A DNA stretch of 64,000 nucleotides from Saccharomonospora azurea NA-128 (lineage in GTDB: Bacteria; Actinomycetota; Actinomycetes; Mycobacteriales; Pseudonocardiaceae): assembly GCF_000231055.2 (NCBI RefSeq), contig NZ_CM001466.1:3953950-4017949 (forward strand). Direction: 5' to 3'. The position numbers were made by a program, and so were the translations under genes. Shown here in pieces: positions 18,418-27,135 of this stretch. Each line of letters starts with the position of its first letter. Position 1 is the first letter of the stretch. The notes under the pieces were generated by a model that did not search any database, was not told where the DNA came from, and saw only the letters and a program-made list of their open reading frames with translations.

Positions 18418-19038
18418 ATGCGTAGGCGTGTCTTGAGCATGGTCGCCGGCAGCGCCGCGGCGGCCCTCGCGCTCGGTCTCACCGCCATGTCCGCCTCGGC
18501 TGCCCCGCAGGAGTGGGTCATCGACCCGGGCGGTGACTACACCGGTGCCTCGGGGACGACGGTGCTGACCAACACCGCCAACGGCGTGACGCTGGACTGC
18601 ACCGGATCCGACGCGTCCGGCACCCTCGCCGGCAGCGCGAGCGGCTCCCCGGCGCAGCTCGGCACCATCGCCGACATCTCGTGGGACAGCTGTTCGGGTC
18701 CGCTGGGGCTCACCTTCGAGGTCGTGCCGCAGAACCTGCCGTGGTCGATCAACGGTGAGTCCTACGCGGACGGTGTCACCACCGGCTACATCGGCGGCGT
18801 CGTGGCGAACCTGACCGGCCCCGGCTGTGACGCCATCGTCGAGGGCGAAGCCCCCGGCACCTACGACAACGCCAGCGACACGTTGGCCCCGCACCCGATC
18901 GACGGTTCCGCGCACGCGCTCACCGTCACGTCGGTCGATTCGGCCGCGAACTGCTTCGGCCTGATCAACGAGGGCGACAACGTGACCTTCGAGGGCGCCT
19001 ACGTGGTGACCCCGGGCCAGGACGTCACGCTCCAGTGA
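18418..19038 (+). CDS. Secreted protein of unknown function
   Basis: A 206-residue protein with a clear Sec signal peptide (RRR start, hydrophobic AAAALALGLTAM, probable cleavage after SASA near residue 28). The mature part is acidic, rich in Gly, Thr and Asp, has four to five cysteines (TLDCTGS, WDSCSG, GPGCDA, NCFGL) that may form disulphides, and looks all-beta. I do not recognise a named family. It is transcribed away from the mce operon, and a strong terminator follows. Confidence 0.85.
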   Translation: MRRRVLSMVAGSAAAALALGLTAMSASAAPQEWVIDPGGDYTGASGTTVLTNTANGVTLDCTGSDASGTLAGSASGSPAQLGTIADISWDSCSGPLGLTFEVVPQNLPWSINGESYADGVTTGYIGGVVANLTGPGCDAIVEGEAPGTYDNASDTLAPHPIDGSAHALTVTSVDSAANCFGLINEGDNVTFEGAYVVTPGQDVTLQ

Positions 19039-19061
19039 CGGTCGCCGCTACTCGGCACTGA

Positions 19062-19104
19062 GTGGTCGGTCCGTCCGGGCCTGCTTTCGGGACGGGCCGA
19101 CCAC
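19062..19104 (+). terminator. Strong hairpin terminator after first secreted-protein gene
   Basis: Arms 19062-19076 (GTGGTCGGTCCGTCC) and 19090-19104 (GGACGGGCCGACCAC) give a 15-bp stem with one G-U pair and a 13-base loop, 23 bases after the stop codon. It separates the first secreted gene from the next two. Confidence 0.75.
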
Positions 19105-19162
19105 CGTCGCGCGCCACGGCACGCTGCCGGCGGCGCGGGCGGCATCGAACGGAAGTGAGGAC

Positions 19163-20728
19163 ATGGGACGCAAAGCGAGCAGGGGCGGCCGGATCGCCGC
19201 ACTCGGAGTGGCGGTGCTGGTCGGTGGACTGTGGGCACCGGCCGCGTCGGGCGGGCAACCCGGCGACGGCGCGACCTCGGAACGCGAGTCGCGCGAGTTG
19301 CTGTACCACTGCGACACCGAGGCGGGGCAGCGCGACGTGCGGGTCCGCGTGACGCTGGCCCTGCCCGAGGCGACGGCCGAGCCGATCGGTGTGACCGTCC
19401 GGACCACGCTGGACGCGGAAGTCGTCGACGAGCTCGCCGCGGGTGGTGCCACCGAGGTGACCGGAGTCCTGTCGGCGACGTTGCGCGCGCAGCGAACCGC
19501 CGCGTCGGACGACGAGACCGGGGAGCCCGTCCTGCTGCCCGACCTCACGGTTCCGACGACACCGCTGCCCGCCGACGGCCCGGTGACCCTCGTCGCGACC
19601 GGCGAGGCCGACGAGATCACCCCCGAGGGTGCGGGGGAGTTCCGCGTGTCGGCCGACCGCTTCAACCTGCTGCTGGGCTGGCCTCCGCCGGAGGATCCCG
19701 ACGACGGCGGCGGTGACCCCGACCCTGTCGAGCCTCCCGGGGACGGAGACGAGGGAGACGGAGACGGTGACGACGAGGAAGGCGGGGGCGGTGTTGATCC
19801 GGTGCCCGACGCCACCACGTTGCCGGGCACGGACGGCGGTGGCGCCGCCGCGCAGGCCCGCAGGCAGGCACCTCCCGCCCGGGGCTTCGACTGCGTTCCC
19901 GCACCCGACCAGGACACCGTCATCACCACCCTCACGGTGGCCGACGACGGGACCACCCACCCCGGCGACGATCCCCGCGGACCCGGCAACGAGCGCTCCG
20001 GCGAGCCCGGCACCGGGCGCAGCACGGACGCCGAGCCCGTGGACATTCCCGACGACTGCGTCGACTTCGCCGACCTCAACAACGCCTGGTGTGCCTACCT
20101 CGGTGGCTACACCAACCTCGACCGCATGAACGCCGCCGCGCTCGTCGAGCCCGGCATCGTCAACCTCGCCCTCCCGGTCATCGCCCCGTGCAACGACGGT
20201 TCGGAGTGGTTCTGGTTCTGCCAGACGGCGCTCGCGGAAGTGCGCCACGACGGCAAGAAGCAGCTTCCCCCGACCCGCAACGCGTTCCACGCCTTCGACT
20301 TCATGCCCAACGAGGCCACCCTCGAACTGACCCAGATCGGTGACATGACGATCGACGTCCGCTCGCAGGTCATCGCGCCCTACGACGGCTCCGTCGTCGC
20401 CCACGCCACCCTCGGCGTGCGTGTCTACGACGTGACCGTGAACGGTGTCGTGCTCGACGTGGGCGACGACTGCCGGACCGAGGAACCGATCACCGTGGCA
20501 CTGACGGCGGACTATCCCGGCGACTACACGCCGGCCGCGGGGGGCTTCCTCGACGGCTACACCGACATCCCGCCCTTCACCGGCTGCGGAGTCGGCGAGG
20601 ATCTCGACCCGCTGCTCACCGGACTCATCTCCGGCAAGGACAACTACGTGAAGATGACGCAGGGGGCGATCTGCGACATCCGGACCGAGCGGACCTGCCC
20701 GCCCGCTCCTCCCGAACTCCAGCGTTGA
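19163..20728 (+). CDS. Large secreted protein with acidic linker (possibly DUF6801-like)
   Basis: A 521-residue protein with a signal peptide (IAALGVAVLVGGLWAPAASG, cleavage near residue 30). Layout: an N-terminal beta-rich domain (about 45-175, starting ELLYHCDTEAGQRDVRVRV), a low-complexity Asp/Gly/Pro linker (about 178-215), a middle part with CVP and CVDF, and a C-terminal beta domain (about 310-520) with paired cysteines (WFWFCQ, DDCRTEE, TGCGVG, ICDIRTERTC). The N-terminal part resembles the DUF6801 type seen in actinobacteria, but this is from memory and not checked. No enzymatic motif is visible. Confidence 0.75.
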   Translation: MGRKASRGGRIAALGVAVLVGGLWAPAASGGQPGDGATSERESRELLYHCDTEAGQRDVRVRVTLALPEATAEPIGVTVRTTLDAEVVDELAAGGATEVTGVLSATLRAQRTAASDDETGEPVLLPDLTVPTTPLPADGPVTLVATGEADEITPEGAGEFRVSADRFNLLLGWPPPEDPDDGGGDPDPVEPPGDGDEGDGDGDDEEGGGGVDPVPDATTLPGTDGGGAAAQARRQAPPARGFDCVPAPDQDTVITTLTVADDGTTHPGDDPRGPGNERSGEPGTGRSTDAEPVDIPDDCVDFADLNNAWCAYLGGYTNLDRMNAAALVEPGIVNLALPVIAPCNDGSEWFWFCQTALAEVRHDGKKQLPPTRNAFHAFDFMPNEATLELTQIGDMTIDVRSQVIAPYDGSVVAHATLGVRVYDVTVNGVVLDVGDDCRTEEPITVALTADYPGDYTPAAGGFLDGYTDIPPFTGCGVGEDLDPLLTGLISGKDNYVKMTQGAICDIRTERTCPPAPPELQR

Positions 20729-20765
20729 CCCGGTCTTTCGTTGAACCCCCGAAGGAGGAACCCCG

Positions 20766-21737
20766 ATGAGGCGAACGACACGATCCGGCGGCAGATCCGG
20801 CGGACGCATCAGAGCGCTCGCCGCCACCGCGGCGCTCGTGGCGGCCGGCGTGACCGCCGCCGCGAGCCCGGCGCTGGCGGAGGACGAGGTCCACGGCGAC
20901 GCGCTGGCCGGACACTGGGCGCCGTTCGACCGGTGCCCCGTCGACGATCCGGCGATGCTCGCGGCCGACGGCGTCGAGTCGGCGGCGTTGTGCCTGGCGT
21001 CGTCGTCGGAATCCGGAACGATGACCATCGGGGAGAAGGTCGTGCCCACGGCCGGAACGGACCTCCAGCTGGGACTCCTGGGCGACGGCGTGAACTACAC
21101 CTCGGTGGCACCCGAGGGGGCCGGTATCCAGGCCGAGCCGGTGACCGTGCCGGGCGGGCTGCTGAACCTCATGTGCCCGAGTGAGATCCCCGTGCTCACC
21201 GCCTTGTGCGAGAAGGCGGCCGACAGCAGGCTCAACCGCGTGGTCGCCACGGTGGAGCCCGCCGGGACGCCCACCGACTTCAGCCTCACCGCGGGGCTCG
21301 GAGTCGGGCAGCCGATCGTGACCCTGCCCGTGAAGATCCGGTTGGACAACCTGTTGCTCGGCGGCAACTGCTACATCGGCTCGGACTCCGACCCGATCCT
21401 GCTGCAGCCCCGCAACCTCAGCCAGCCGGCCCTCACCCTCACCCGGTACGCGCCCGACGGCACCGCCGAGCCCACCGGAGCGATGAGCAACGTCGCGCTC
21501 GCCGGAGCCGACCAGGGCGACGACACCTTCGCGGTGCCCGAGGCCGACGGCTGCGGACTGTTCGGTGCGCTCGACTGGGCCGTCAACGCCCAACTCGGAC
21601 TGCCCTCGCCCGAGGGGGCCAACAGCCTGGTGCTCGACGCGGCCGACACCACCACCGGCGGCTTCTACACGCCCGCGGCGTTCGCGCCGGACCAGGGGCG
21701 CCTGCTCGCCGAGCACTGGCACGCCGCTCACCAGTAG
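20766..21737 (+). CDS. Secreted protein of unknown function
   Basis: A 323-residue protein with an Arg-rich N-terminus and hydrophobic core (ALAATAALVAAGVTAAASPALA, cleavage near residue 39). The mature chain has several cysteines (DRCPVDD, LCLAS, LMCPSE, ALCEKA, NCYIGS, GCGLF) and beta-rich, Gly/Asp-rich sequence like its two upstream neighbours. ATG 20766 follows GGAGGAA at 20753-20759. It lies 37 bases after the 19163-20728 gene, probably in one transcript. Family unknown. Confidence 0.8.
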   Translation: MRRTTRSGGRSGGRIRALAATAALVAAGVTAAASPALAEDEVHGDALAGHWAPFDRCPVDDPAMLAADGVESAALCLASSSESGTMTIGEKVVPTAGTDLQLGLLGDGVNYTSVAPEGAGIQAEPVTVPGGLLNLMCPSEIPVLTALCEKAADSRLNRVVATVEPAGTPTDFSLTAGLGVGQPIVTLPVKIRLDNLLLGGNCYIGSDSDPILLQPRNLSQPALTLTRYAPDGTAEPTGAMSNVALAGADQGDDTFAVPEADGCGLFGALDWAVNAQLGLPSPEGANSLVLDAADTTTGGFYTPAAFAPDQGRLLAEHWHAAHQ

Positions 21738-21767
21738 GCCGCGACGGCCTCACCCTGAGAAGACAGC

Positions 21768-21809
21768 GGGCCGCCCCGCCTGACCCCACGACGTCAGGCG
21801 GGGCGGCCC
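21768..21809. terminator. Perfect 16-bp bidirectional terminator
   Basis: Arms 21768-21783 (GGGCCGCCCCGCCTGA) and 21794-21809 are exact reverse complements with a 10-base loop. It serves the converging secreted-protein gene and nitroreductase gene. The nitroreductase stop codon (21794-21796) is part of the right arm. Confidence 0.85.
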
Positions 21810-22504
21810 GTCGCGAAGAGCATGGTCGGGATCTCGTTCTCCGGCAGGCCCAGCAGCGTTCCCGCGGCGGCGTCGTCGAACCCCGCCACGGCACACCCGG
21901 CCAAACCCAGCGCCGTCCCCACCAGGTAGAGGTTCTGCACGGCCACCCCGGAGTCGACGTGCAGCGTCCGGTAGTGGCGCAGGGGGTACTTGTCGAACGC
22001 CGTGTCGAGCCGCGCCGTGATGGCCACGGTGGCGGCGGGCGGCCACGCGAACTCCTCCTGGAGATACACCTCGGCCAGCCCGGGACCCGGGTCGGTGTCG
22101 GTGAGCTGCACGAGCTCGTGGGACACCGGCTCGTAGCGGTACACGCCGTGGTCCAGTCCGGCGACCCGGCGTACGACCGCGTAGGCGCGCAGGATGTCCA
22201 GACCGCCCGCGCTCGGCGCCATGCTCAGCGGATACTGCTCGACGCCGTAGGCCGGCACGAACCGCTGCACACCCATCGAGAACCGCAGCAGGGCGCTCAG
22301 TTCGAGCAGTTCGAGGGGCTCCTCGGAGAAGTCGTACGACGAGTGTCGCCGGGCGAGCGTGGCCACCAGCCCGGACTTCGGCGGATGCACGTCCGGCAGG
22401 GCGATCCGCCGCGCCAGCGGCAACGGCTGGGCGGGCACAGGCAGTTGCGCGTTCAGCAGGCGGTGGACCGCCAACGCGCGTTCGGTGGTATCCCGACCAT
22501 TCAC
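21794..22504 (-). CDS. SagB/nitroreductase-family FMN oxidoreductase
   Basis: A 236-residue single-domain nitroreductase of the SagB/ThcOx type. Features seen: RRHSSYDFS near residue 52, SMAPSAGGLDILRAYAVV (the PSAGG flavin-binding segment), and VDSGVAVQNLYLVGTALGLAG in the C-terminal half. SagB enzymes oxidise azolines in peptide natural products, but stand-alone relatives act on other substrates. No cyclodehydratase or precursor peptide gene is nearby, so a peptide-maturation role is not supported. ATG 22504. The gene is followed by the bidirectional terminator. Confidence 0.85.
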   Translation of the reverse strand: MNGRDTTERALAVHRLLNAQLPVPAQPLPLARRIALPDVHPPKSGLVATLARRHSSYDFSEEPLELLELSALLRFSMGVQRFVPAYGVEQYPLSMAPSAGGLDILRAYAVVRRVAGLDHGVYRYEPVSHELVQLTDTDPGPGLAEVYLQEEFAWPPAATVAITARLDTAFDKYPLRHYRTLHVDSGVAVQNLYLVGTALGLAGCAVAGFDDAAAGTLLGLPENEIPTMLFATGRPA

Positions 22505-22618
22505 GACGGCTCCCGTCGTTTCCCCTCGTCACCGACCACGGCGGCATCGTAACCCGTTCGTGTGGCCCAGTGCGCTGTCTCGGTCATACCGGGCACGTGA
22601 TCCACGTCCCCACAACAT

Positions 22619-22731
22619 CGTGTCCGCGTCCTGCGCACGCGTGTCCGCACTTCAGCGACCCGTGTCCGCGTCCTGCGCACGCGTGTCCGCGTCGTGCGGC
22701 GCGAACACGCGTTCCTAACTCGCGGACACGA
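22619..22731. repeat. Intergenic 21-bp repeat array, head-to-head (locus 3)
   Basis: It lies just beyond the 3' end of helD (minus strand) and upstream of the nitroreductase gene. Forward units CGTGTCCGCGTCCTGCGCACG are followed by CGTGTCCGCACTTCAGCGACC and by a second pair. The centre TCCGCGTCGTGCGGCGCGAAC matches the locus 2 centre closely. Inverted units close with GCGGACACGA at 22722-22731. Confidence 0.85.
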
Positions 22732-22751
22732 TGTCGCGGGATCCCGAACGG

Positions 22752-24866
22752 TTACGGCGTCGGCGCGAGCCAGCGGTCGTCGGAGGCCAGCACCGTGAGC
22801 TGCTGCGTCGCCCGGGTCAGCGCCACGTACAGCACACGCCTGCCCGTCAGGGATTCCTCGACCAGCTCGGTGGGCTCGACCAACACGACAGCGTCGTACT
22901 CCAGGCCCTTCGAGTCGAGGCTGCCCACGACCCTGAGCCGGTCGTCGCCCTGACCCGCGACCCAGCGCCGGACCTCCTCGACCCGGTCCATCGCGCAGAT
23001 CACGCCGACGGTGCCCTCGACGGAGTCGAGGAGCTCCTTCGCCGCCAGCCGGGCGGCCGTCTCGCGGCCGTCGGCGTCGATGCGGCGGACCTCCGGGGCC
23101 AGACCGGTGGTCCGTACCGCCCGCGGTAGTTCGTCCGGTTCGGCGTGCCCCGCGACCACCCTGGCGGCGAGGTCGAAGATCTCGGCGGAGTTCCGGTAGT
23201 TCACGCGCAGCGTGTACCGGCGGCGCGCCGTACGCGCACCGAAGGCCTGATCGCGGGCCTTCGCGGCCTCCGCCGGGTCCGGCCAGGAGCTCTGCACGGG
23301 GTCGCCCACGACGGTCCAGCTCGCGTACTTGCCGCGACGGCCGACCATGCGCCACTGCATGGGGGAGAGGTCCTGCGCCTCGTCGACCACGACGTGGGAG
23401 TACTCGTCGTAGTGGTTCGGCCTGCGGTGTTGCCCGTCGCGGGACGGCTCGGTGTCGGCGTCGGACCGGCGGCGCCGCTTCGGCGGTGGACCGAGGAGCA
23501 CGCGCAGCTCGTCGAGCAGCGCGATGTCGGCGACCGTCCACTCGCGATCGGGTTCGCGAAGCGACGCCGCGAGCATCGAGATCTCCTCGGCCGACAGCAC
23601 GGTGCGCGCCGCGCGCGTGAGGCGCCGTTCGTCGCCGAGCCAGCGCAGGATCTGTGCCGGGTACAGCACCGGCCACCACACCACCAGGAAACGGTGGAAG
23701 TCGATGCGTTCGCCCAGATCGGTGATCAGTTGGGCCCGGTCGAAGTCGCGGCCGTCCTCGTGGGCGTACGACTCGGCCTTGTCGGCCAACGCCTCCAGCA
23801 GCGCCTCCGCGGCCCGGACGCGCGAGCGGTTCGGCGGCGCCCCGTTGCCGTGCACCTTGCGCCGCACCCGGTCGAGTTCCTTGGCGCTCAGCTTGAGCAC
23901 CTCGCCCTTGTAGACGATCTTCATCTCGGTGGGCGCGTCGGGTGGGGTGTCGCGCATCGCCTTGCCGAGCACCTTCCGCATGCGCAGCGAACCCTTGACG
24001 GCCGCCAGCGGTGCGGGGTCGTGCCGGGTGGCGTCCAGGCCGTCGAGCACCTGTCCGAGCGAGCGCAGTTCGACGTTCGTCTCGCCCATCGACGGCAGCA
24101 CGCGGGAGATGTAGTTGGTGAACACGCCCGACGGACCGATGACGAGCACGCCGGCGCCGCCCAGCTGGCGGCGGTAGCGGTAGAGCAGGTAGGCCGCGCG
24201 GTGCAGTGCCACGGCGGTCTTCCCGGTCCCCGGTCCGCCGGTGATTTCGGTCACCCCGCGCCACGGGGCGCGGATGACCTCGTCCTGTTCCTTTTGGATG
24301 GTGGCCACGATGTCGCGCATCGTGTCGCCCCGCGAGCGGCCGAGCGCCGCCATGAGCGCTCCCTGACCCACCACGTTCATGTCGTCCGGCACCGACTCCG
24401 GCATCAGCACGTCGTCGTCGATGTCGAGGACGGACTGGCCGGAGCAGCGAATCACCCTGCGCCGCACCACGTTCATCGGTTCCTCGGCGGTCGCCTGGTA
24501 GAACGCGGCGGCGGCCGGAGCGCGCCAGTCGGTGACGAGGTTGTTGAACTCCGCGTCGCGGACACCCAACCTGCCCACGTAGACGGCTTCGGAGTCGGTG
24601 TGGTCCAGTCGCCCGAACACCAAGCCCTCGTACTCGGCGTCGAGAGTCTGCAGGGTCTGGTTGGCGTGGAAGACCATCATGTCGCGCTCGTAGAGCATCG
24701 AAGCCTGCTCGAACACGGCTTCGCGCTGCGCGCCAAGGCCGAGCTCGTAGCCACGGGCGCGCATCGCTTCGGCTTGCGCGCGCAACTCCGCGAGCCGGAC
24801 GTAGACCCGGTTCACGTGAGTCTGTTCGATGGCGATCTCGGCCCGTCTGACCGGGGACTCCGACAC
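22752..24866 (-). CDS. helD: HelD-like RNA polymerase-recycling UvrD/Rep-family ATPase
   Basis: A 704-residue superfamily 1 ATPase. Residues about 1-80 form an N-terminal coiled coil (LAELRAQAEAMRARGYELG) like that which HelD inserts into the RNA polymerase secondary channel. Walker A is GGPGTGKTA near 211. The DEAQDLSPMQWRM Walker B lies in the second half, and the C-terminal motif VLYVALTRATQQLTVL is typical of UvrD-like helicases. HelD releases stalled RNA polymerase from DNA. GTG 24866 follows GAGGAG with a five-base gap. It is divergent from rsmD. Confidence 0.9.
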   Translation of the reverse strand: MSESPVRRAEIAIEQTHVNRVYVRLAELRAQAEAMRARGYELGLGAQREAVFEQASMLYERDMMVFHANQTLQTLDAEYEGLVFGRLDHTDSEAVYVGRLGVRDAEFNNLVTDWRAPAAAAFYQATAEEPMNVVRRRVIRCSGQSVLDIDDDVLMPESVPDDMNVVGQGALMAALGRSRGDTMRDIVATIQKEQDEVIRAPWRGVTEITGGPGTGKTAVALHRAAYLLYRYRRQLGGAGVLVIGPSGVFTNYISRVLPSMGETNVELRSLGQVLDGLDATRHDPAPLAAVKGSLRMRKVLGKAMRDTPPDAPTEMKIVYKGEVLKLSAKELDRVRRKVHGNGAPPNRSRVRAAEALLEALADKAESYAHEDGRDFDRAQLITDLGERIDFHRFLVVWWPVLYPAQILRWLGDERRLTRAARTVLSAEEISMLAASLREPDREWTVADIALLDELRVLLGPPPKRRRRSDADTEPSRDGQHRRPNHYDEYSHVVVDEAQDLSPMQWRMVGRRGKYASWTVVGDPVQSSWPDPAEAAKARDQAFGARTARRRYTLRVNYRNSAEIFDLAARVVAGHAEPDELPRAVRTTGLAPEVRRIDADGRETAARLAAKELLDSVEGTVGVICAMDRVEEVRRWVAGQGDDRLRVVGSLDSKGLEYDAVVLVEPTELVEESLTGRRVLYVALTRATQQLTVLASDDRWLAPTP

Positions 24867-24974
24867 TCGCGCTCCTCGCACCTGTCGCCTCGGAAGGGGG
24901 AAGAACGACTTTACGCGATCCGCGTGCGGCCACGGACGAGTCCCGCCTCGCGGACGGGTGCGAGCATAAGGGCT

Positions 24975-25532
24975 GTGACAAGGATCGTGGCCGGACTGGC
25001 AGGCGGGCGCACGCTGCGGGTTCCTCCGAAGGGAACGCGACCGACGACCGAGTTGGTGCGCGAGGCACTCTTCAGTGCGCTGGAGGCCGCCGACGAACTG
25101 GACGGGGTGCGCGTACTGGACCTGTACTCGGGCTCGGGTGCGCTGGGATTGGAGGCGCTGTCGCGGGGCGCGAAGGAGGCCGTGTTCGTGGAGGCCGACC
25201 GGACGGCGGCCGACATCCTGCGCGGCAACATCGCCAACGTGGGCCTCGGCGGCGTGGTGCGGCAGGGACGGGTGGAGTCCGTGGTGGCCGAGCCGGGGGG
25301 CACGCCGTTCGACCTGGTGTTCGCGGACCCGCCGTACGCCGTGGACGCCGAGACGCTCGGGGTCGTGTTGACGCGCCTGGTCGACAACGGCTGGCTCGCG
25401 GACAACGCGTTGGTGGTGGTCGAACGCCGGTCGCAGGACGGGCCCCCGCGCTGGCCGGAGACGTTGCGAGTGCTGCGGACCCGCACCTACGGCGACAACA
25501 CGCTGTTCCGCGCCGAGTACCCGGGCTCGTGA
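24975..25532 (+). CDS. rsmD: 16S rRNA (guanine(966)-N2)-methyltransferase RsmD
   Basis: A 185-residue class I SAM methyltransferase with N-terminal TRIVAGLAGGRTLRVPP and RPTTELVREALFSAL, the SAM loop VLDLYSGSGALGLEALSRGA, and the catalytic FADPPY motif, all diagnostic for RsmD. It methylates G966 of 16S rRNA. The order rsmD-coaD is conserved in actinobacteria. GTG 24975. Confidence 0.96.
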   Translation: MTRIVAGLAGGRTLRVPPKGTRPTTELVREALFSALEAADELDGVRVLDLYSGSGALGLEALSRGAKEAVFVEADRTAADILRGNIANVGLGGVVRQGRVESVVAEPGGTPFDLVFADPPYAVDAETLGVVLTRLVDNGWLADNALVVVERRSQDGPPRWPETLRVLRTRTYGDNTLFRAEYPGS

Positions 25533-25615
25533 CGCCCGCGGCCGGTGTGGCACGGGCGGCGAGCGATTGATCACATCTTGCGCGAGGCGGCGGCGTGCTT
25601 GATAGCGTCCGCGCC

Positions 25616-26098
25616 ATGCGGCGAGCGGTCTGTCCCGGTTCCTACGACCCCGCGACCAACGGGCACCTCGACATCGTCGAGCGTGCCGCCGCGTTGTTCG
25701 ACGAGGTCGTCGTGGCCGTGCTCATCAACCCGAAGAAGCAGGGTCTGTTCACCGTCGAGGAGCGTCTCGACATGCTCCGCGAGGTGACTCGCGACCTGCC
25801 CAACGTGCGGGTCGACTCGTGGCACGGGCTGCTGGTCGACTACTGCAGGAAGCACGACATCGCCGCGGTCGCCAAGGGCCTGCGCTCGGTCAGCGACTTC
25901 GACTACGAGCTGCAGATGGCGCAGATGAACCGCGAGCTGTCGGGCGTGGAGACATTGCTCATGTCGAACAATCCCGCCTACAGCTTCCTGTCCAGCTCGC
26001 TGGTGAAGGAGGTCGCCACGTACGGCGGCGACGTCAGCGGGATGGTGCCCGAGGTGGTTCACGAGCGTCTCAAGGCGAAGCTCCCGCAACAGCGGTAA
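25616..26098 (+). CDS. coaD: Phosphopantetheine adenylyltransferase CoaD
   Basis: Catalyses the penultimate step of coenzyme A synthesis. The 160-residue protein has the nucleotidyltransferase signature [13 protein letters not shown] at residues 9-21, the [16 protein letters not shown] substrate segment and the C-terminal [18 protein letters not shown] element. ATG 25616 gives the standard length; GTG 25595 would add seven unsupported residues. A 21-bp repeat array follows 13 bases after the stop. Confidence 0.97.
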   Translation: MRRAVCPGSYDPATNGHLDIVERAAALFDEVVVAVLINPKKQGLFTVEERLDMLREVTRDLPNVRVDSWHGLLVDYCRKHDIAAVAKGLRSVSDFDYELQMAQMNRELSGVETLLMSNNPAYSFLSSSLVKEVATYGGDVSGMVPEVVHERLKAKLPQQR

Positions 26099-26111
26099 CC
26101 CGCCGATACAT

Positions 26112-26202
26112 CGTGTCCGCCGTCTGCGTACGCGTGTTCGCACCTCAGGGACGGACATGCGTACGGCAAGGGCGAACACGCGTGCGTGACTCGCGGACAC
26201 GG
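26112..26202. repeat. Intergenic 21-bp repeat array, head-to-head (locus 4, minimal)
   Basis: The clearest case. There are two forward units (26112-26132 and 26133-26153), then inverted units 26151-26171 and 26172-26192, and a closing GCGGACACGG (26193-26202). Unit length is exactly 21 bases. It lies 13 bases after the coaD stop and about 125 bases before the sepIVA start. Confidence 0.88.
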
Positions 26203-26326
26203 TGACGTCGTTCACCACGGTCGGTCACTGCGGAGGACACGCCTGGTGCCGGGGTTGCCACCGATCGGGCACGGAACGCGGCAGACTAGTGGCGTCGCGT
26301 GGAATCGATGCCGCGAGGGAGTGGCC

Positions 26327-27016
26327 GTGTACCGGGTTTTCGAGGCGCTCGACGAGCTCGTCACGATCGTGGAGGAGGCCCGTGGGGTCCCGATGACGTC
26401 GAGTTGTGTCGTCCCGCGTGGCGACGTGCTCGAACTGCTCGACGACGTCCGTGACTCCCTGCCCGCCGAGGTGGACGACGCCCAGGACGTCCTCGACCGG
26501 CGTGACGAGATCATCCGCACGGCGCGTGAGCAGGCGGAGGAGACCGTCGGGTCGGCCACCGAGGAGGCGGAGCGGCTGATGGCCGAGGCCCGCGCCGAGG
26601 CCGAGCGGATCGTCGCCGAGGCCCGCGAGGAGGCCGACCGCACCATCGCCGCGGGGGAGGCGGAGTACGCCGACGTCACCGAACGCGCTCAGGTGGAGGC
26701 CGACCGCATGGTGCAGGCCGGCCGCGACGCCTACGAGCGCGCCGTCGACGACGGCAAGCGCGAGCAGGCACGACTGGTGTCCCAGACGGAGGTCGTGCAG
26801 GCCGCGCACAACGAGGCGGCACGCATCGTCGACGAGGCGCACGAGGAAGCCGACCGGCAGCGCGCGGACTGCGACGTCTACGTCGACAACAAGCTCGCGG
26901 AGTTCTCCGACCTGCTGGCGACCACGTTGCGTACGGTGGATTCGGGCCGCAACCACCTGCGGGGTCCGGTGCCCGCGGCCACGCGCCCGCCCGCCTACGA
27001 TTACCAGGCACAGTGA
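26327..27016 (+). CDS. sepIVA: SepIVA-like DivIVA-family septation protein
   Basis: A 229-residue, strongly helical protein: N-terminal YRVFEALDELVTIVEEARGVPM and VPRGDVLELLDDVRDSLP, then a continuous Ala/Glu/Arg coiled coil (about 60-205). It is the positional and sequence counterpart of the mycobacterial septal factor SepIVA (Rv2927c type), which is needed for division and for the intracellular membrane domain. GTG 26327 matches the start of that family; GTG 26321 would add two residues. GAGGGAG lies just upstream. Confidence 0.88.
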   Translation: MYRVFEALDELVTIVEEARGVPMTSSCVVPRGDVLELLDDVRDSLPAEVDDAQDVLDRRDEIIRTAREQAEETVGSATEEAERLMAEARAEAERIVAEAREEADRTIAAGEAEYADVTERAQVEADRMVQAGRDAYERAVDDGKREQARLVSQTEVVQAAHNEAARIVDEAHEEADRQRADCDVYVDNKLAEFSDLLATTLRTVDSGRNHLRGPVPAATRPPAYDYQAQ

Positions 27017-27135
27017 GCTGTTCACTCGCGTAGGCTTGGTGGAACGAGGTCGGCGCTCTCCGCCCCGTCGGGGGTCGACGAGTGGTGTGCCCGGCCTCGG
27101 CATTGCTCACCCACCGCGATTTCGAGAAAGCTCCG

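Noticed and set aside
21794-22504. The SagB-like gene as part of a thiazole/oxazole peptide cluster
   Set aside because: No YcaO cyclodehydratase, precursor peptide or transporter is nearby.
2533-26202. The 21-bp arrays as CRISPR
   Set aside because: The units are contiguous, without spacers, and change orientation in the middle. There is no cas gene in the window.
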